From positions 186,001-250,000 of IMG/VR virus record IMGVR_UViG_3300034073_003340: a DNA stretch of 64,000 nt, one strand, 5' to 3'. The notes below the pieces were generated by a model that made no database searches, was not told where the DNA came from, and saw only the letters and a list, made by a program, of their open reading frames with translations. This DNA is from a virus. Numbering within the stretch: the first letter of the stretch is position 1; the number at the start of each line of letters is the position of its first letter. Below, piece after piece: positions 61,183 to 64,000 of the stretch. The position numbers were made by a program, and so were the translations under genes.

Positions 61183-62922
61183 TTATCCACTTGCTGATTC
61201 CAGTAGTCGATCAACGTGCCATTGGCAAAAATCTTCCATAGTGCAGGTTTTGCTGAATCCTAGAGTGAGCGCAAAATCCCGAAAATCATAATCACAGTCC
61301 CATATGGTTATGTTGAGACCCTTGAAGAATCTTACGTTTGCCTGCCATACAATCCTACTAAATTCCATTTCCACATCAGCGGGAATCTTTGCCCTCGCCC
61401 TCAGATTAACATAAGGCAACGCATAGGGAACGCGAGCACCGGTATTGTAACTGGTGACTACACTGAGCCCGCCAAACAGTGATCCCACGATAAAATCACG
61501 TAGATCAACCACATCATAATACTCAGTTCCAGCATAGTTGGAAAAATCCGACAAGATTACCGTGTCGATGACCTTGACATCTTTTGGTAGAATCGCGATA
61601 GCACTGGCAATGGTTCCACCAGTCACACAGTCATCTTCTACCATTACATATTCACCAGCAGGAATGCTACTGGCCTGGTCTTTTAAGCTTGGCATTCCGC
61701 CGCGATTTGACCTGTAGAGAGGCTTATCCTGAGTATCGCTCAACGCAAAATATCGCGTTGAGTCAATTCGGTAAGATCCTTCAAAGAACGGATCAAGACT
61801 GATAGTGGGTCGATCTCCTACTACCTCTTCAGCCTTTTTGATTTGGTCTGTTACCGAAACAAAGTGAACCTTATTTTTCTGGCCAGTTTTTTTAAACAAC
61901 TGAGCAATGCCAAGTCTGATAGCACTTTGAAGTTGAATGCGACGCTTTTCCAACTCTTCAAGCGAAGGGAAATGAGATGTAAAAACACTGCCAAGATCCT
62001 TCCAAAGATCAATGGCTAGATTTTCTTCATTGCGAATCAAGTAAGGAAGATCACCTGTATCCAACTTGTCCCAAGACTTTAGATATTCACTTACCCTAGG
62101 ATCCAAATGGTCATGATTACCCTCGCGAGCCAACTTGCTGGAAATATTACTGCGCGGCACACAAATGTGGTTAGAGGGCAGCGCCTTAGCGAACCCCTGG
62201 TTGTCTGAGCCAAAAACGTATACGACTTTGATTCCATCCGATATGTGTTTTTGGATCGATTCAGTCAGCCTTGCTACCACATCAGTAAAATTGATTTCAG
62301 CTGGCATATAGCGTGAGGCCCAAGGATCACAGGATAACCAGCTGCTATCCTGCGTGGCGAGTTCTACCATAGCACAACGGTGAACCGCAGGGATGGCCGC
62401 GGTTCCGTTATACTTTTGGCCCACATAACTATCATGACCTGGTGAGAAGAACCCTGCGATTACCTGTGATTTGCCATCCTGTTCTATGAGCTCACGGGCT
62501 GCTTCCATCATGGCAATATGACCGTTATGGATTGGTGCCATGCCACCAGTGGTCACTAGGACCACTCGTCTCTTTCCGCTACTGGTTTTGTAATTTTCGA
62601 TCAGCTTGTGGAAAGAAGTGGTCAAAAACATTGGATCATAGGCTTTATGATCCTTGGCTAACTTTTCCAGGCCGTCATCAAAAAAGCCAGCATCATAGAG
62701 AACTTGAGTGTTCTGATATTGGCTGTAGAGATAGTGATAACAAGGGTCACTTAGCGCCTTCCAAGCATATCGCTGGTCAGGGGTCATCGCTCCTTTTTCT
62801 TGAAGCGTATAACCATACTCAGCAGCTTCTGAGGGTAGAATGGCCGGATCGACCCCGAGAATCTCATATAGATTCTCAAGAGGTCGATACATTGTTATAC
62901 CACAGGCGTAAGTATCTGTCAT
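61183..62922 (-). CDS. NMN adenylyltransferase / phosphoribosyltransferase fusion
   Basis: 579 aa. Residues about 15-70 look J-domain-like (LYEILGVDPAILPSEAAEYG, DQRYAWKALSDP) without a clear HPD. Residues about 118-290 form a nucleotidyltransferase: TTGGMAPIHNGHIAMMEAAR with HxGH-type motif, then GFFSPGHDSYV, HRCAMVELATQDSSWLSCDP and the late ISSKLAREG; these resemble eukaryotic-type NMNAT from memory. Residues about 350-545 carry a type I PRTase PRPP loop, VMVEDDCVTGGTIASA. Together they suggest NAD synthesis or salvage from a nicotinamide-type base. The PRTase substrate is unknown. Start at ATG 62922. Confidence 0.83.
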   Translation of the reverse strand: MTDTYACGITMYRPLENLYEILGVDPAILPSEAAEYGYTLQEKGAMTPDQRYAWKALSDPCYHYLYSQYQNTQVLYDAGFFDDGLEKLAKDHKAYDPMFLTTSFHKLIENYKTSSGKRRVVLVTTGGMAPIHNGHIAMMEAARELIEQDGKSQVIAGFFSPGHDSYVGQKYNGTAAIPAVHRCAMVELATQDSSWLSCDPWASRYMPAEINFTDVVARLTESIQKHISDGIKVVYVFGSDNQGFAKALPSNHICVPRSNISSKLAREGNHDHLDPRVSEYLKSWDKLDTGDLPYLIRNEENLAIDLWKDLGSVFTSHFPSLEELEKRRIQLQSAIRLGIAQLFKKTGQKNKVHFVSVTDQIKKAEEVVGDRPTISLDPFFEGSYRIDSTRYFALSDTQDKPLYRSNRGGMPSLKDQASSIPAGEYVMVEDDCVTGGTIASAIAILPKDVKVIDTVILSDFSNYAGTEYYDVVDLRDFIVGSLFGGLSVVTSYNTGARVPYALPYVNLRARAKIPADVEMEFSRIVWQANVRFFKGLNITIWDCDYDFRDFALTLGFSKTCTMEDFCQWHVDRLLESASG

Positions 62923-62961
62923 GTAGCCTATCTGCTACCAAACTGGTGACCTGTCAACCAC

Positions 62962-63360
62962 TCAGTAGCCAAAAAGACCAGCCCCACCCAGACAGTCGAT
63001 TTCTTCCTTGATCGGCTTTTGGCCCACGGCTTCAAGAACTTTGTTTTGGTTGTAGATGAGCATAGCTTTTTCGCTGAGTTCCTGGGCCTTGATATCCAGG
63101 TCGTGAGCTTCTTTAGCGGTCAGCTTTCGATCAGCCAAAGCCTTGGCGAGATCCATCTTCAAAGCGTTACAGTCGCCCCTTGAATAGCCACTGTCGATTA
63201 TTTCGCTGGCTTGGTCATATTCATAGCGGCCCACTTCCTGATCAGGGCGAACCAACCAGTCTGGCAACATATGCCAAACGCCAGCGACCCCAGCACCCAC
63301 ACAAATCAGCATAATCGAGATGCCAAAAATATCTCGACCACCCTGAGAAATTTTAGCCAT
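62962..63360 (-). CDS. Membrane-anchored hypothetical protein
   Basis: 132 aa with one N-terminal membrane segment (IFGISIMLICVGAGVAGVWH) and a helical soluble part (LTAKEAHDLDIKAQELSEKA). Two Cys (GDCNAL, IDCLGG). Start overlaps the upstream gene by 8 bases. Function unknown. Confidence 0.76.
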   Translation of the reverse strand: MAKISQGGRDIFGISIMLICVGAGVAGVWHMLPDWLVRPDQEVGRYEYDQASEIIDSGYSRGDCNALKMDLAKALADRKLTAKEAHDLDIKAQELSEKAMLIYNQNKVLEAVGQKPIKEEIDCLGGAGLFGY

Positions 63361-63754
63361 TGATTATATCCCATTCACTTGCGATGTATGCGTAGTAGGA
63401 ATTTTCCTCGATACGCATGAAGTTGCTGGTCACGCTGGTCGAGCGTTCCACATAGGCGTTGCCCCGGATAGCCTGGCGCATGATGCTCTCACAGATGAAC
63501 TTGACCACTGCCTCTTCATCCTGAGGCTGGGCCGGGCTCAGCATAACCGCGTCGCGAGCAGATTCCCAAACGGAAATCGATACCAGGTAATGATTGGCGA
63601 CCTGTGCGCGGGCTGCGGTGCGCATTGCGCTCTCTGCCCACGAAAACGCATGAACGGCGTTGGTTTCCAGATCGTTCTTGAACTTCGCCAGTTCGACATC
63701 ATTGGCAGTAACCGCATTGGTGAAGAACCGCTTGATTTCTGCGAGGGTAATCAT
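63353..63754 (-). CDS. Hypothetical helical protein
   Basis: 133 aa from ATG 63754 (AAAGGAGATCGGAA upstream). Helical (VELAKFKNDLETNAVHAFSW). Frames extending upstream translate the promoter. Function unknown. Confidence 0.76.
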   Translation of the reverse strand: MITLAEIKRFFTNAVTANDVELAKFKNDLETNAVHAFSWAESAMRTAARAQVANHYLVSISVWESARDAVMLSPAQPQDEEAVVKFICESIMRQAIRGNAYVERSTSVTSNFMRIEENSYYAYIASEWDIING

Positions 63755-63786
63755 TTCCGATCTCCTTTGTGACTTGCTATTCACCA

Positions 63787-63814
63787 GTTCTAACAGAAAC
63801 AGGGTAGATGTCAA
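63787..63814 (-). promoter_or_regulatory. TTGAC-N16 promoter
   Basis: -35 TTGACA, 16-bp spacer, -10 TAGAAC; drives the unit at 63754. Confidence 0.7.
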
Positions 63815-63826
63815 CCATATTCATGG

Positions 63827-63853
63827 AAAGAGCGGGGAAAACCCCCGCTCTTT
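63827..63853. terminator. Strong hairpin terminator
   Basis: 11-bp stem AAAGAGCGGGG / CCCCGCTCTTT with a 5-base loop, directly after the Hsp20-like stop; a T-run follows on the + strand and a shorter one on the minus strand. Confidence 0.85.
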
Positions 63854-63854
63854 T

Positions 63855-64000
63855 TTAGCCGATGGCAATCTGCCTTGGCTTTGCTTCTTCGGGCATTTCC
63901 CGAATTAGGTCAATTAGGAGCAAACCGTGCTCAAGCTTTGCTTCTTTGACATGGACATAATCACCTAGTTTCCATTCTCTAGCAAAGTCCCTGAACGCGA
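63855..64000 (-). CDS. Hsp20 (IbpA-like) small heat-shock protein, 3' part
   Basis: The last 48 codons lie in the window: GDYVHVKEAKLEHGLLLIDL, then IREMPEEAKPRQIAIG and stop. The A-x-L-x-x-G-L-L-x-I-x-L strand and the C-terminal [IV]-x-[IV]-type tail are the alpha-crystallin domain end. A cytosolic ATP-independent holdase; the R-E-x-P-E-x-x-K-P-R end is typical of alphaproteobacterial IbpA. Hsp20 genes are known in other large phages, where a role in virion assembly is suspected. The 5' end lies outside the window. Confidence 0.82.
   Translation of the reverse strand, partial: AFRDFAREWKLGDYVHVKEAKLEHGLLLIDLIREMPEEAKPRQIAIG

Noticed and set aside
29230-63814. Repeated promoter elements as a CRISPR array
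   Set aside because: The repeats sit singly in front of genes at irregular 0.3-2 kb spacing, with no spacer array and no cas genes.

Overview
The window looks like part of the genome of a large tailed phage (myovirus-like; jumbo-phage size is an inference). It holds tail-fibre and adhesin genes, an M15 cell-wall peptidase, T4-late-like promoter boxes, dense small unknown genes with ATGA/TGATG/TAATG overlaps, and host-derived metabolic genes. The host is probably an alphaproteobacterium: the glutamyl-tRNA synthetase and the Hsp20 fragment read most like alphaproteobacterial versions from memory. No tRNA, rRNA, IS element or CRISPR array was seen.

Layout. (1) 1-9691: a tandem array of about 31 tiny paralogous genes, first on + (1-4198), then on - (4201-9691). 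They share a C-terminal signature of the form F-x-D-x3-A-[MVI]-L-F-K-L-[TA]-W-G-G, called here the FKL-W family (my label). Adjacent genes usually overlap by ATGA, and the G-rich codons for W-G-G sit where the next gene's ribosome-binding site should be. A late-type M15 peptidase gene is set into the + part in the opposite direction. (2) 9692-10301: non-coding, with CACTATAG-type repeats. (3) 10302-20892: structural genes. Three are on - (repeat fibre, beta-helix fibre, Ig-like adhesin) and three on + (Ig/cadherin-like adhesin in two abutting frames, then an Asp-box fibre), diverging from paired GCTAAATA boxes at 17177-17204 and ending at a strong terminator. (4) 20952-22589: five more FKL-W genes, one of them two-domain. 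(5) 22589-28915: a coupled operon of unknowns ending in gltX. (6) 29198-64000: mostly single-gene or two-gene units on -, many with the same promoter: TTGAC, 16-bp spacer, TAnnnC, overlapped by an inverted repeat and followed by a GGAGATCGA ribosome-binding site. Thirty-four copies were placed by coordinate. Such a region is typical of early host-takeover genes.

Recognisable functions in (6) are a YciA-type acyl-CoA thioesterase, a WGR-domain protein, a ribosome-modulation-factor-like peptide, a MazG-like pyrophosphohydrolase, an M23 peptidase with an altered active site, an FtsK-type motor, a J-like/NMN-adenylyltransferase/phosphoribosyltransferase fusion, and the end of an Hsp20 chaperone. 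Together with gltX they suggest tuning of host translation, NAD and stress metabolism, while most small genes remain unknown. Functional calls rest on motifs read by eye. No database search was possible.
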